A stretch of DNA of 64,000 bases from Neoarius graeffei (taxonomy: Eukaryota > Chordata > Actinopteri > Siluriformes > Ariidae): assembly GCF_027579695.1 (NCBI RefSeq), contig NC_083596.1, positions 50,095,257-50,159,256 on the forward strand, given 5' to 3'. Positions 34,555 through 45,529 of the stretch are shown here, in pieces. The translations under genes were made by a program, and so were the position numbers. Within the stretch, counting starts at the first letter, position 1, and each line of letters starts with the position of its first letter. A model generated the notes under the pieces. The model did no database searches. It was not told the origin of the DNA and saw only the letters and a program-made list of their open reading frames with translations.

Positions 34555-34896
34555 TGAGCTCAGCCTTTGGCTGAGTGGGAGATAGAAGCTACGGTACATA
34601 AATAGAAAAAATAGCTGGCTCAGAAATACATTGATATCAGGATTCGGACCAACGTTGCAAAATCTGTTCCTTTCTTTGACAGTGCGCTAGACCGCTCAGC
34701 CACAGAGGATTACATCGGGAGCTGATGTTCTGTAACATAGCACTTAGGTAGTCAGTATGCAGTGGCACCACACTGCAACTGTGGAATCGCTACCCTGGGC
34801 TGGCTTGCCAATTACATTCTTAAACATGCTCGAACTCGGTTAAACATACACAAACAGACAGGTGCCTTGATAGGCTTCAGCCAAAGGCTGAGCCAA
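34555..34896 (-). mobile_element. Inverted-repeat element with tRNA-like segment
   Basis: The ends are imperfect inverse copies (gctcagcctttggctgag at the left, ctcggcttttggctgaagcc-like sequence read from the right). On the minus strand, 34715-34620 has a tRNA-like A box (gtggctgagcggtctagcgc) and a B box (ggtccgaatcc), as in leucine/serine tRNAs. The copy may be a tRNA-derived SINE or a DNA element that captured a tRNA relic. Confidence 0.55.
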
Positions 34897-35006
34897 AAAG
34901 ATTTTAATTTCCCTTCAGAATTATCGGCGCTCGTCATGAAAATGAGCAAAAATCAATACATATAAGCAATCACCCCAAATGTTATTCTTTGTATATATTT
35001 GAATGT

Positions 35007-35359
35007 GGGCGGCACGGTGGTGTAGTGGTTAGCGCTGTCGCCTCACAGCAAGAAGGTCCTGGGTTCGAGCCCCGGGGCTGGCGAGGGCCTTTCTGTGTGG
35101 AGTTTGCATGTTCTCCCCGTGTCCGCGTGGGTTTCCTCCGGGTGCTCCGGTTTCCCCCAAAGACATGCAGGTTAGGTTAACTGGTGACTCTAAATTGACC
35201 GTAGGTATGAATGGTTGTCTGTGTCTATGTGTCAGCCCTGTGATGACCTGGCGACTTGTCCAGGGTGTACCCCGCCTTTCGCCCGTAGTCAGCTGGGATA
35301 GGCTCCAGCTTGCCTGCGACCCTGTAGAAGGATAAAGCGGCTAGAAATAATGAGATGAG
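35007..35359 (+). mobile_element. Mermaid-like SINE, full length
   Basis: Plus-strand copy starting gggcggcacggtggtgtagt. A perfect 12-bp target duplication atatttgaatgt lies at 34995-35006 and 35360-35371. Confidence 0.94.
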
Positions 35360-35689
35360 ATATTTGAATGTATATTTGACTTTTTTTTTTCCTGATGAGT
35401 ATGAGACTGAAGGAACATGTAAATGTCCAGTTAAAATAAGCAAATGTAGCATTGCAGGATGTCGTCCTGATGTCCAAGGTCTTCTTTAAAATGACCAAAA
35501 ACTCATCTAAAATTTTATTTATACAGTACAGTGCCTTGTGTGCTGCATGACAGCACAAAAAGACAACTTTTCATAATTTTAAACACCAAGAATTGAGAAC
35601 AAGTTTTGATTGAATTGTCCCACTGAGAAGATCAGAGATCCTCTAGAGGGCGACAGAGGATGAGTTACAGCTCTCTCAACCTGCTTGCT

Positions 35690-37325
35690 TCTAACCACGG
35701 TGCTGTTAAAGCTAGACGGCCTTTCGATTTCATAAAATCAGTGAAATTTAGTTCCCTCTGAAATGTGGTCATTGTGATGTATGTTTATTTCTTTAATATC
35801 TCACAAAATATCAGGCCATTCTGTGGCTGGGAAGTTATTTAATTTGAGGGGATTCCCGAGCAAATAATGTGCATGAAATTGCTCACTTCGTGCAGTCAAG
35901 CAGACAGAGAAAGTCCATGTGCGCATGCGCAGGTTTACCTTTGAGCGTGCACTGACAGTTCCATCATTCTGTTGCTAAACGAACAGCTGATCACACCGAG
36001 GTGCTCGCTGACCCCTAATATTTATTAGTTTGGTCCTGCGTTTCCTTTCCTTCACAACATAACGTCTTTTCTTCTCACTTTCCGTTACTGTAGTCCACGG
36101 GTGATTGCTCTAAGACAACGAGGGAGGCTCAGCCTCCTCTAAAAATGCCCTTATAACTTTAATGTGTGCGTGAGTTTTTCCCCCTCGTGACAGCGCGATG
36201 CAGCGCAGACTCGGTGCACTTCAATGGCATTTGGGAGCTCTGTGCTTTCAATCTCAAAATGCAAGACGGTTATTGGACAAATACTGCGAAAACGCCCGCC
36301 CTCTGAGTCTCACGGACTCCCAGCCTCAGTGGACTTCAACGGCATTTGGGAGCTATGCGCTTTTCAATCTCAAAATGCAAGATGATTATTGGACAAATAC
36401 TGCAAAAATGCCCGCCTACGGACTCCCAGCCTCACATGGGAGGGACATGGCAAAGCTTTCCGCGAGGAGACTGGTGATTGGTGAAAGCGGCCGGATATTT
36501 TCCCATGCGGATTCGCAAGTGCTGTGGTGTATTGTAAGAGATCGGCTTACATTTCGATTTCATTCATTACATACGGTTTCTACCAGCTTTTTTAGTTTGT
36601 ATATATTATCATTGTAAATAAGGGCGGCACGGTGGTGTAGTGGTTAGCGCTGTCGCCTCACAGCAAGAAGGTCCTGGGTTCGAGCCCCGGGGCCGGCGAG
36701 GGCCTTTCTGTGCGGAGTTTGCATGTTCTCCCCGTGTCCGCGTGGGTTTCCTCCGGGTGCTCCGGTTTCCCCCACAGTCCAAAGACATGCAGGTTAGAGG
36801 TTAGGTTAACTGGTGACTCTAAATTGACCGTAGGTGTGAGTGTGAATGGTTGTCTGTGTCTATGTGTCAGCCCTGTGATGACCTGGCGACTTGTCTAGGG
36901 TGTACCCCGCCATTCGCCTGTAGTCAGCTGGGATAGGCTCCAGCTTGCCTGCGACCCTGTAGAAGGATAAAGCGGCTTCAGATAATGAGATGAGATCATT
37001 GTAAATAAAGTGTAAATATAGTGTTGTCAAGTTTGCTATCTTAGTTCCAGAAATTTCGTTTGAGTGACTGAACTTGAACTTGAGGGGGCTAGTCAGCTAG
37101 CAAGAAAGCTGCGCACGGATGCCAAGCATTGCTGATTTAATTTTGGCGAAGCCATTTGCCAGTCTTCCTTTCGAGGAAAAAATTAAAATGAAAGAGCAGG
37201 GTAGAGCAACGCCTCAAATTGACTTGGTGAAAAAGGTAGGGAATAATACTCATTCCTTTCAGCTCTCCTGGTACGAGAAAGTGAATTGGCTAACAGCAAG
37301 TGACCCACATCAACAACAGTAAATA
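35690..37325 (+). mobile_element. hAT-family transposon fragment (5' region and N-terminal coding start)
   Basis: The frame 37119-37322 reads MPSIADLILAKPFASLPFEE, then IKMKEQGRATPQIDLV and 'HSFQLSWYEKVNWLTASDP'. This matches the N-terminus and first TTF-type zinc-finger stretch (WYxKxxWL) of ZMYM1/ZNF862-like hAT transposases. The finger's cysteines and the catalytic region do not follow, so this is only the beginning. Upstream, a 110-bp block (36208-36325) is repeated at 36331-36434. A SINE sits inside at 36621-36994. The outer ends are not fixed. Confidence 0.65.
36621..36994 (+). mobile_element. Mermaid-like SINE nested in hAT fragment
   Basis: Plus-strand full-length copy with a perfect 13-bp target duplication atcattgtaaata at 36608-36620 and 36995-37007. 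A short internal duplication 'aggttagaggtta' sets it apart. Confidence 0.94.
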
Positions 37326-38640
37326 GGCTACTTTAGTAATATGTCATGGATGGACCAAAAATATAGAATCTATTTAAAATGTTTATGCTGAGTATATTAT
37401 ATTGGAATATATGTTTTTCTGGATATGAATTAAACACAGCTACAATTTGGAAAACATTTTTAAACAAAAACACAGCCGAGAACATTTCACACTACAGACC
37501 TGGATTAAAAGTGAAGGGTTATCAAAATTGTCAATAAAACATTTCTCAGTCAAAATAAGTAAAATATAGGGAAAGTGTCATTGAATGAAATGTGTGGCAC
37601 CCAGCTCTACTGCTGAGGTTCCTGACAAAGAGCTGCTTTCAATAATGATCAATTTTTAAACAACATGCCACAATTTTAAAATATAAAATGTTAAAATATA
37701 CCCCCCCAACACCACCATCATGTATATTGGACAGTAGGCTAATGGGCCAAAAGAACCTGTTATTTCACAGTTTGTGACCCTGCCAACAATCAGCCAGATC
37801 AGAGGCAAGAGTATGGGCAAAATTGATGTGTTTTTTCTTTTAAAATCTGGAAATGTTGTAACCGACCAGCCTCCCCTATTTGAAAGACTACCAGCCGCCA
37901 CTGCTGTAGTCGGTCTTTCATGTTTCATTTGCACACTCATGTCCTCCATTTTTCTCTCCCGTTTCAAATTTGTATCCCACAATGCCTTGCGTGAACAGGG
38001 AAAGCCCACCACGTGATGCATGATGTGATGTATCTTGAACTGGGTCATGGTGAAGCAGGAAAAAATAGTGGTGAAATTAGGGCCACATGGCCCCAGATTC
38101 ATTAGTTGTTCTATTTAAAATAATTTTTAAAAACTAATAAAGTTGGAAGTCTGTGATTTTGAATTCAGTAGCTTTTGGTCCACTCAACAAAAATAATTGG
38201 GTGTCAGGGAAAATTCTTTTTATGACCTACACTTGAAAAATCTGATAGGCAGTCTACCTTGAAAGAATGTGAACAGGACAATTGTATTTAATTCACGAGG
38301 GAAAAAGGACATTTTGACAACATATGAACAAAGATGAACGTGAGATGTTTTTGAATAATCATTAAATATAATTCCTTGATTGCACATAAGGCAAGTTAAA
38401 AAATTTCCATTAACCTTCAAGTTATCTAATCATAATAGCAGACAATTTATAACCACTTTATAATTCAGCTTTCATCCTCCAAAAAATTGTATCTTTCTCA
38501 AAATATCCGTTTCCTCCGAAGGGCATCACATGCTAACTCTTACAGTAATATCAATTATGCCAAAACTTGCCATCAGCATAGACTGGCTCTGTTCTCTTTT
38601 CATATACTGGGACTTCATCTTAATTAAACAACCAGTAACC
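37326..38640. other. Unassigned spacer
   Basis: AT-rich sequence with no recognised gene, domain or element. The open frames of 148 and 80 codons on opposite strands at 37656-38102 overlap and show no known motif. Confidence 0.4.
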
Positions 38641-38664
38641 TTTTTTGTCTTAAAATGGATTTAG

Positions 38665-38705
38665 ATTGTAGGTGGCTGAGACACCACTTATCAGCCACCT
38701 ACAAT
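38665..38705. repeat. Perfect 15-bp hairpin
   Basis: Arms attgtaggtggctga (38665-38679) and its exact complement (38691-38705) enclose an 11-base loop. Confidence 0.9.
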
Positions 38706-38929
38706 GCAGTCCTTGGCACACTTCCCAGAAAACTGAATACACATCCACACCAAGACTCAGCTGATTTCAATGACTCACACGATGGCAGAGAGAGCCAACG
38801 ACCCACAAATCACCCTAATGACACTCTAGGCTGCTAACACCCTTCCCACTCAGCCTCCAGTGACCCTAACACCTACAGAATGACTGAGAGTGTCAATGAC
38901 CCATGTGACCTCAACGACTCTCCTTAGGT

Positions 38930-39466
38930 GGTGTTTACATTAGACCGTATCCGCCTCGTTTTCGTCGCGGATGCACTGTCCGTTCACATTAAAACGCCGG
39001 GAAACGACTCCACAGGCGGAACAACTTGAATCCGCCAGGGCCCACGTATTCAATCCATTACGTATCTGATCCGGTGCTGTGTAAACATTGAGGAACAAGG
39101 ATACGCTGTGCTGAGCTCTAGCTGACGTCGTCATTGGACAACATGACTGTGACATCCACCTTCCTGATTCGCTGGCGTTGGTCATGCCACGGTCATGTGA
39201 CGCGACTGCTGAAAAACAACGCGGACTTTCACTTCCTGCTATTTGTCCTGAATCACTGCTCGTGCGCTTCACTCACGCGCTCTGTGAGCTGCGCAGGGCC
39301 GGAGTGCGCACCCTCCAGAGGGCACTCGCTGTTCAGGGCGGAGTGATTTGGAGCGCAGGATGCCTGCGGAGCCGAGCGTATCCATGTATTGGCGTTGCTG
39401 TGTGCACGCGAATCGTTTTAAAAACGTTAATCTGATGATCCGCTGATACGGTCTAATGTAAACACC
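38930..39466. mobile_element. Inverted-repeat DNA element, 537 bp
   Basis: Left end ggtgtttacattagaccgta and right end tacggtctaatgtaaacacc form a perfect inverted repeat of 22 bp in all. TAGGT is found on both sides (38925-38929 and 39467-39471). The interior is CpG-rich with no transposase frame. The superfamily is not assigned. Confidence 0.85.
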
Positions 39467-39499
39467 TAGGTTTGCTTTTGGTCCACTTGAGGATAAATA

Positions 39500-39655
39500 C
39501 CTGGAAGTCCCCATTAGTCAGACAGAACTGAAGAAGCCTTTCAGATGAGAGGTGAAACGTCTTCAAGAATTTCAAGCAAGTCTAGTTGCCTTCTTGAGCA
39601 CCTACGGTTTACGATGATCTGGATGACTGAGAACCTTCACAAACATACTGACATG
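39500..39655 (+). repeat. Dispersed repeat with 'gaagaagcct...gaaacgtcttcaag' motif
   Basis: Contains 'gaactgaagaagcctttcag' and 'caagtctagttgcc', then 'tggatgactgagaa'. A shorter related segment sits at 21437-21515 inside the Tc1 copy. It is known to me as a recurring fish repeat tail; the parent element is not assigned. Confidence 0.5.
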
Positions 39656-39839
39656 CCATGCAAATTACTATATTTATAAATTACGTTGCTAAGGTAATGC
39701 AAACAATATTAGAACAGTGATTGAAACAATGAAAAGTGAAATATAAAATAAACACCTTTTCTGAAGCCTGCTCCCAGTTCCACTGTATCCCGACCACAAA
39801 GAGTTGTTACACTGGTGCTGAAACCTGGGACTGAGGAAC

Positions 39840-41300
39840 AATGCCGCCATGGAGTCCAGAGCAGCCAGAGAGCTTCTCCAGACCCTTCTCAGCAACCTCT
39901 GGAGCCGGCATCAAATCCTTGTCGAGCTGTCCATAGATCAGGGGAAGCCCCAGGCTGAGGCAGGTGATGTGGAGCCTGGTCCAATCACCAGATACTCCAG
40001 CAGTCGTTCCTGTGGCCAACTTCCCTGTCTAGCTCATCAAGATGGGGCTGCAGGATGACCCAAAAGCATTTGTGGAGCTGTTTGAGCGTGTTGCAGAGGC
40101 ATGTTCTTGGCCAACCTCACAGTGGGCGGCCTGCCTACTGCTGCTCCTGTTAGGGGAGGCTCAGCTCGACAGCTTCCCATCACCAGCGTGCTGGAATACC
40201 TGGACCTGAAGAGGGCTATACTGCAGCTGGTGGGCCACGAACCGGAGGAACATTGCCAGTGCTTCCACGCTCTGACATACAGCAAGAGCGGCTGCCCGTT
40301 TGCCTTTGCCCAACAGCTCCGAGACACCTGCCGATGGTGGTTGCTGACTGCTGAGTGTGATGCCAAGGGCATTGTAGATTGAGTGGCCCTGGAGCAGTTT
40401 GTCTTGCAACTGCCGAGTGAGACATTCAGTGCGTTTACATGCACATCCAAATCGAGCTGCTGTCGGTAATCGAGCTAAGGGTCCTAGCAGGGGTGCCAGA
40501 GAAATCCAATCCTACATGCACACAAGGAAATCGAGCTATTGTGTGAGGTACATTGTGCACCCGAGCCACAGGTGGCGCTACACGCCCCATCGTGTTGGTA
40601 CACTTCCGGTTGTCGTCATGAAGAAGAGCTATTCAAGAGTATAAACAAAGTTATCAGTTCCGTGTTCACAAGAAGTGTGTTTGTATGTACGAACAGAAGC
40701 GTTCCTAATAAAATGGCCACTAAGTTGAAGTTGATCTGTAATGGTGAACATATTAACTGTTAGCCTGCTAACATGCTAATAACTTACCAACTAATTGGAA
40801 ATGGGTGCGTACATGCCCAGACACAAGTGTTCCTAATAAAGTGGCGGCTAAGGTGAAGTGTCATGCCGACCGAGGCTGTTGTGTTTCCCGCTTGTGGTCT
40901 CGTCACTTCCGGAAGGGGCAGTGCTGAAGTAAGTAGCTCGACTACATAGCTCGATAGGGTTTGCATGCACTAAGTAGCTCGGCTACAATCGCATAATCTA
41001 GGTCGTGTAGCTCAATTACGAGAAATCCAGTTCGGTTCAATTTCAGCCGAGCTAAGGTGTTTCCATGGCATTTAGAACTTCGATTTCAGTCGAGCAATGG
41101 CAGAAATTCGATTTTCTCTATGTGCATGTAAACGCACTGACTGTTGTGAGTCCAGTGTCACCATGCGGCATCGCTGGAGGAGATGGTTCAGCTGGTAGAG
41201 GATCACCTGACAGGGTTTCCAGGATCTGGCACTCCTGCAGCTTTCTCTCTCTTTTTCTCTCTGTCTCTCTCTCCTTGCCCCTCCCCTACCCCAATCTTGT
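39840..41300 (+). mobile_element. Ty3/gypsy LTR-retroelement fossil: gag fragment, broken
   Basis: Plus-strand pieces resemble the gag region of fish Ty3/gypsy elements, including a 'PKAFVELFERVAEA' style N-part and a SCAN-like 'FAFAQQLRDTCRWWL' and 'LEEMVQLVEDHL' C-part. Several breaks are present and an unrelated inverted-repeat element (40427-41139) lies within it. No LTRs, protease, RT or integrase were seen nearby, so this is an old partial copy. Confidence 0.75.
40427..41139. mobile_element. Inverted-repeat element inserted in the gag fossil
   Basis: The 713-bp element has perfect inverted ends: cagtgcgtttacatgcaca at the left and its exact complement ending at 41139. Subterminal phrases built on 'tcgagcta' or 'agctcg' recur near both ends. 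The middle holds a copy of the 'gttcctaataaa(a/g)tgg' sequence twice. A second copy of the middle is present, inverted, at 54367-54630. No transposase frame was seen. A clear target duplication was not found. Confidence 0.8.
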
Positions 41301-41330
41301 GGAAATGGGGGACTAATTCCTCCAAAACTC

Positions 41331-41505
41331 AGCAGCATGGTGGTGTAGTGGTTAGCACTGTCGTCTCACAGCAAGAAGGTTCTGGGTTCGAGCCCAGCGG
41401 CTAACAGGGGCCTTTCTGTATGGAGTTTGCATGTTCTCCCCATGTCTGCGTGAGTTTCCTCCGGGTACTCTGGTTTCCCCCACAGTTCAAAAGACATGCA
41501 GACGA
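41331..41505 (+). mobile_element. Mermaid-like SINE, 3'-truncated
   Basis: Contains the tRNA-like head (gtggtgtagtggttagc, gggttcgagccc) and the body to 'aaaagacatgcag'. The 3' half is missing. Confidence 0.88.
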
Positions 41506-41570
41506 AGATTAAGTACAATGGGGCCACTGTAATTGGCACAAGCTGTCATGGTTTCCCAGCCATAATGTAA

Positions 41571-41603
<33 letters not shown>

Positions 41604-41605
<2 letters not shown>

Positions 41606-43210
41606 ACCCCGATTCCAAAAATGTTGGGACAAAGTACAAATTGTAAATAAAAACAGAATGCAATGATGTGGAAGTTTCAAAATTACATATTTTATTCAGA
41701 ATAGAACATAGATGACATATCAAATGTTTAAACTGAGAAAATGTATCATTTAAAGAGAAAAATTAGGTGATTTTAAATTTCATGACAACAACACATCTCA
41801 AAAAAGTTGGGACAAGGCCATGTTTCCCACTGTGAGACATCCCCTTTTCTCTTTACAACAGTCTGTAAACGTCTGGGGACTGAGGAGACAAGTTGCTCAA
41901 GTTTAGGGATAGGAATGTTAACCCATTCTTGTCTAATGTAGGATTCTAGTTGCTCAACTGTCTTAGGTCTTTTTTGTCATATCTTCCGTTTTATGATGCG
42001 CCAAATGTTTTCTATGGGTGAAAGATCTGGACTGCAGGCTGGCCAGTTCAGTACCCAGACCCTTCTTCTACGCAGCCATGATGCTGTAATTGATGCAGTA
42101 TGTGGTTTGGCATTGTCATGTTGGAAAATGCAAGGTCTTCCCTGAAAGAGACGTCGTCTGGATGGGAGCATATGTTGCTCTAGAACCTGGATATACCTTT
42201 CAGCATTGACGGTGTCTTTCCAGATGTGTAAGCTGCCCATGCCACACGCACTAATGCAACCCCATACCATCAGAGATGCAGGCTTCTGAACCGAGCGCTG
42301 ATAACAACTTGAGTCGTCCTTCTCCTCTTTAGTCCGAATGACACGGCGTCCCTGATTTCCATAAAGAACTTCAAATTTTGATTCGTCTGACCACAGAACA
42401 GTTTTCCACTTTGCCACAGTCCATTTTAAATGAGCCTTGGCCCAGAGAAGACATCTGCGCTTCTGGATCATGTTTAGATACGGCTTCTTCTTTGAACTAT
42501 AGAGTTTTAGCTGGCAACGGCGGATGGCACGGTGAATTGTGTTCACAGATAATGTTCTCTGGAAATATTCCTGAGCCCATTTTGTGATTTCCAATACAGA
42601 AGCATGCCTGTATGTGATGCAGTGCCGTCTAAGGGCCCGAAGATCACGGGCACCCAGTATGGTTTTCCAGCCTTGACCCTTACGCACAGAGATTCTTCCA
42701 GATTCTCTGAATCTTTTGATGATATTATGCACTGTAGATGATGATATGTTCAAACTCTTTGCAATTTTACACTGTCGAACTCCTTTCTGATATTGCTCCC
42801 CTATTTGTCAGCGCAGAATTAGGGGGATTGGTGATCCTCTTCACATCTTTACTTCTGAGAGCCGCTGCCACTCCAAGATGCTCTTTTTATACCCAGTCAT
42901 GTTAATGACCTATTGCCAATTGACCTAATGAGTTGCAATTTGGTCCTCCAGCTGTTCCTTTTTTGTACCTTTAACTTTTCCAGCCTCTTATTGCCCCTGT
43001 CCCAACTTTTTTTGAGATGTGTTGCTGTCATGAAATTTCAAATGAGCCAATATTTGGCATGAAATTTCAAAAGGTCTCACTTTCGACATTTGATATGTTG
43101 TCTATGTTCTATTGTGAATACAATATCAGTTTTTGAGATTTTGTAAATTACTGTATTCCGTTTTTATTTACAATTTGTACTTTTTCCCAACGTTTTTGGA
43201 ATTGGGGTTG
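41604..43210 (-). mobile_element. Tc1/mariner-type transposon, nearly whole
   Basis: A 1607-bp element with ends caaccccgattccaaaaatg and, read from the other end, caaccccaattccaaaaacg. The inverted repeats run about 60 bp at roughly 90% identity. TA flanks both sides (41602-41603 and 43211-43212), the left one in an (AT)n run. It encodes the transposase below on the minus strand. A related end fragment is at 46355-46390. Confidence 0.93.
41977..42807 (-). CDS. Tc1-like DD34E transposase, interrupted at both ends
   Basis: The open frame runs from just after a TGA (42808-42810) to a TGA at 41977-41979. The N-part has a helix-turn-helix ([21 protein letters not shown]). Counting from the leucine codon at 42753, the catalytic residues are D123 (WSDESKFE), D213 (QHDNAKPH) and E248 ([11 protein letters not shown]). 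D213 and E248 are 34 residues apart, giving a complete DD34E triad. After the last TGA the same frame continues with QKRPKTVEQLESYIRQEW and on to SQWE, the normal C-terminus, so that stop is premature by about 60 codons. The enzyme cuts and pastes the element at TA sites. As read, the product would lack its C-terminus. Confidence 0.9.
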   Translation of the reverse strand, partial: QIGEQYQKGVRQCKIAKSLNISSSTVHNIIKRFRESGRISVRKGQGWKTILGARDLRALRRHCITYRHASVLEITKWAQEYFQRTLSVNTIHRAIRRCQLKLYSSKKKPYLNMIQKRRCLLWAKAHLKWTVAKWKTVLWSDESKFEVLYGNQGRRVIRTKEEKDDSSCYQRSVQKPASLMVWGCISACGMGSLHIWKDTVNAERYIQVLEQHMLPSRRRLFQGRPCIFQHDNAKPHTASITASWLRRRRVWVLNWPACSPDLSPIENIWRIIKRKI

Positions 43211-43422
43211 TATTACTATCTGAGGAATCCGAAGAATCTCCAATAAATCTGAACGAAGAGGCCATTGCAACCACTCTCACCTGCCGAGTCTGACTTTGGT
43301 CCATAGCACTGGTTCCCGCTGTGACGTCACGCACTCAGAGCTGGCTGGCTCAGCGGGGCAGCTCGAATGCCAACTTTGCGGTTGATTTTAACTCTTTAAA
43401 ATATATATTTTTATTCCCAATT

Positions 43423-44013
43423 ATGCACCATACAAGAGTCAAGGATGGAGATACTATCCACTCAGAAATGTATTTAAAAATAAAGGTTCTGTGTATCTCC
43501 TTTAAAAAGCTCGAGAAGAACCCCAGGTTCCACAAGGCCTTCCAACAGCTTGGTGAGGACTGGAGCGTCAAGGCCGATGTGCTCAAGGAGGTGGAAAAGT
43601 TCACCTGTCTGATGTATGGACAGAGTCGAGAGTCCTCGGTAGACATAGCTCATGTCAAGCTGCTTTGCAAAATGGTAGGCGAAGACGAGAAACTTGCCTC
43701 CAAGTCCAAGGTTGACCTAGATCGCCAACCACCCTGTTATGCTGCTCTAAAGCCACATGTTCAGCGTGTGAATCATCATGTTGCCTTATACAAGCAGGCA
43801 CACCAAGCTATCGTCAAGAAACCAAAACCTTATGAAGAAGGTCAGGAATGGATGAGAACTGATGACAGTACTTTAGAGCCGATTTGGTCTTCTGGCCCTG
43901 TATTACCAACTGCTTTAGTTGATATTCTCAAGACTACTGTTGATAAAGAGGACAACGATGAGGAAGGAGAAGAAGATGAGGAATACTCATTCGATAGTGA
44001 TGATGATGAGTAG
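43423..44013 (+). CDS. Fragment of an uncharacterised animal protein family, C-terminal part
   Basis: In-frame from an ATG at 43423 to TAG at 44013 (the frame is open from 43321), 196 residues. Motifs in order: FHKAFQQLGEDWSV, EKFTCLMYG, VKLLCKMVGEDE, PPCYAALKPHVQRVNHHV, EEGQEWM, LEPIWSSGPVLPTALVDIL, and a long acidic tail (EEGEEDEEYSFDSDDDE). The pattern 'xxLGxxW...EkFtClmYG...PP..aal..H..R.n' is one I associate with large uncharacterised proteins scattered in cnidarian, mollusc and fish genomes, often near transposons; that link is from memory. No catalytic motif is visible. It may be a domesticated or decayed element gene. The true N-terminus and any upstream exons are not seen. Confidence 0.55.
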   Translation: MHHTRVKDGDTIHSEMYLKIKVLCISFKKLEKNPRFHKAFQQLGEDWSVKADVLKEVEKFTCLMYGQSRESSVDIAHVKLLCKMVGEDEKLASKSKVDLDRQPPCYAALKPHVQRVNHHVALYKQAHQAIVKKPKPYEEGQEWMRTDDSTLEPIWSSGPVLPTALVDILKTTVDKEDNDEEGEEDEEYSFDSDDDE

Positions 44014-45500
44014 AGAACCGTCGACAGAGAACTGTTGGATATTTGATGTCATGCCTCTGATTTCGATACACGTCCTTGCATGTTAAGATTGCATAAACGA
44101 ACTACAAAACTATCTCCATAATATTTCTTGTCCTTTATTTTGGGGAGGTAGATATAATTTTGATGTTTTGTGCAGTATGGATTGAGATATTTTCAGAAAA
44201 TGATTTTTTCATAATGGTGACTCATTGATTTGTATTTTCTTATACACATCCTAGCATGTCAGGAATACATCAGACAACTTCAAAAATAGCATTTCTGTAT
44301 TTTATGACCGTTGTTTCGAGGAGGTAGAAGTATCTGTTTTGATGTTTTCTGCAGTATGGATTGAGATATTTAAAAGTAGACGTTTTTCCGTAATGGTAGT
44401 CCTGATTTGCATGTTTGTTCGGAACAGGTACATGCGGTCAGCTAAGAGACAGCATGAACATTTTCTTTGACCCTGAAAACATAGGTTTAGATGCCATCTT
44501 GGAGCATGTTTTGGCATATTTGACTGAGTTGGAGCAAAAATTGTATCATGGCAGCTCGTTTGGATAAATTAGCATTTAAAAAAAGTCACGTGGGACATTT
44601 TGACGACCTGTTAACATCGCATTTTGTTTTCGACACACATTTTCCCTTCTAGTAATGCAAATTAGAAAATGATTTCCGGCGGGTGCATGGAACCCCCCTC
44701 TACCGACTCGATTGATTCAAACTTGGAGACTTTGAAATTCCAAGGTGGACAATAAAATGTATCGGAGAAGATTTACTCCAAAATATTGCTTAAAAATTAA
44801 AACTGAAGTAATAAAGATTATTGATGAGCAGAATTTTAAATAGGCTCGAGCCCATTTTTATCACTTCAACTTCTCAATTTAAGAAACCACAGTGTTACCA
44901 ACCAAACCAGCAGTTCGCTTCATTACTGTAAAAACCGTAATGCTCGCTCGTGACCTCACCTCAGTTTTATTTCTTTAATGGAGTTTAATGGGACACTAGC
45001 AGCTGACGACTAGTGTAGCGTAGCTAGCTTTCTGATAGGACTGGGAACAACTGGATTGCCCACGTTGAGGATTCCCCAAGTTCACTATGACTTTAAAGTG
45101 TACAACTTGGCATAATATAATTTAGCTTAATAGTGAACTTGATTTGAGGTTAAATTATGCAATAGAATTGTTGACAATACTGTGTACACTTAAATAAGTT
45201 AGCTAGCTTAACGTATTTGTGTTACGCGTCCTGGGTAAATTCTGCTAAACGGTGATACTGCCTGGTAAACAGGAACTTTATCTCAAAATGTTCTTTTGAT
45301 GTAATATAGAGTTTCTTTTGTTTTTTTATGATCTTCATCTTCTTCCTCAGGTATGCCGGTTCTGCTGGGGATCGACAAGCAGGCGCATCCATGAGGAAGG
45401 TAAATATCCTTTGTCCGTTCGTGCAGTTCTTTATTCTTTCTTTTGTTCTGTCAATTTTAATGATGATGATGGATAAGTCACAAATGATTTGAATCATTCA
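44014..45500. other. Downstream flank with internal duplication; unassigned
   Basis: A block around 44064-44215 ('acatcc..gcatgt..', 'ttttgatgttt..gcagtatggattgagatatt') recurs at 44243-44385, a duplication of about 170 bp spacing. An exon-like stretch with tcctcag and gaag|gtaaat sites lies at 45352-45400, without support. The rest shows nothing. Confidence 0.4.
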
Positions 45501-45529
45501 AACGATTCATTTATGTAAATCAACAGAAT

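Noticed and set aside
34620-34715. Possible true tRNA gene on the minus strand
   Set aside because: The boxes are present but the spacing between A and B boxes and the lack of clear cloverleaf stems fit a SINE-type relic.
37656-38102. 148-codon minus-strand frame
   Set aside because: No motif, no splice context and an overlapping frame on the other strand; not supported as a gene.
39840-41300. Host SCAN-domain gene
   Set aside because: The pieces fit gag of Ty3/gypsy elements and are broken; no zinc-finger exons follow.
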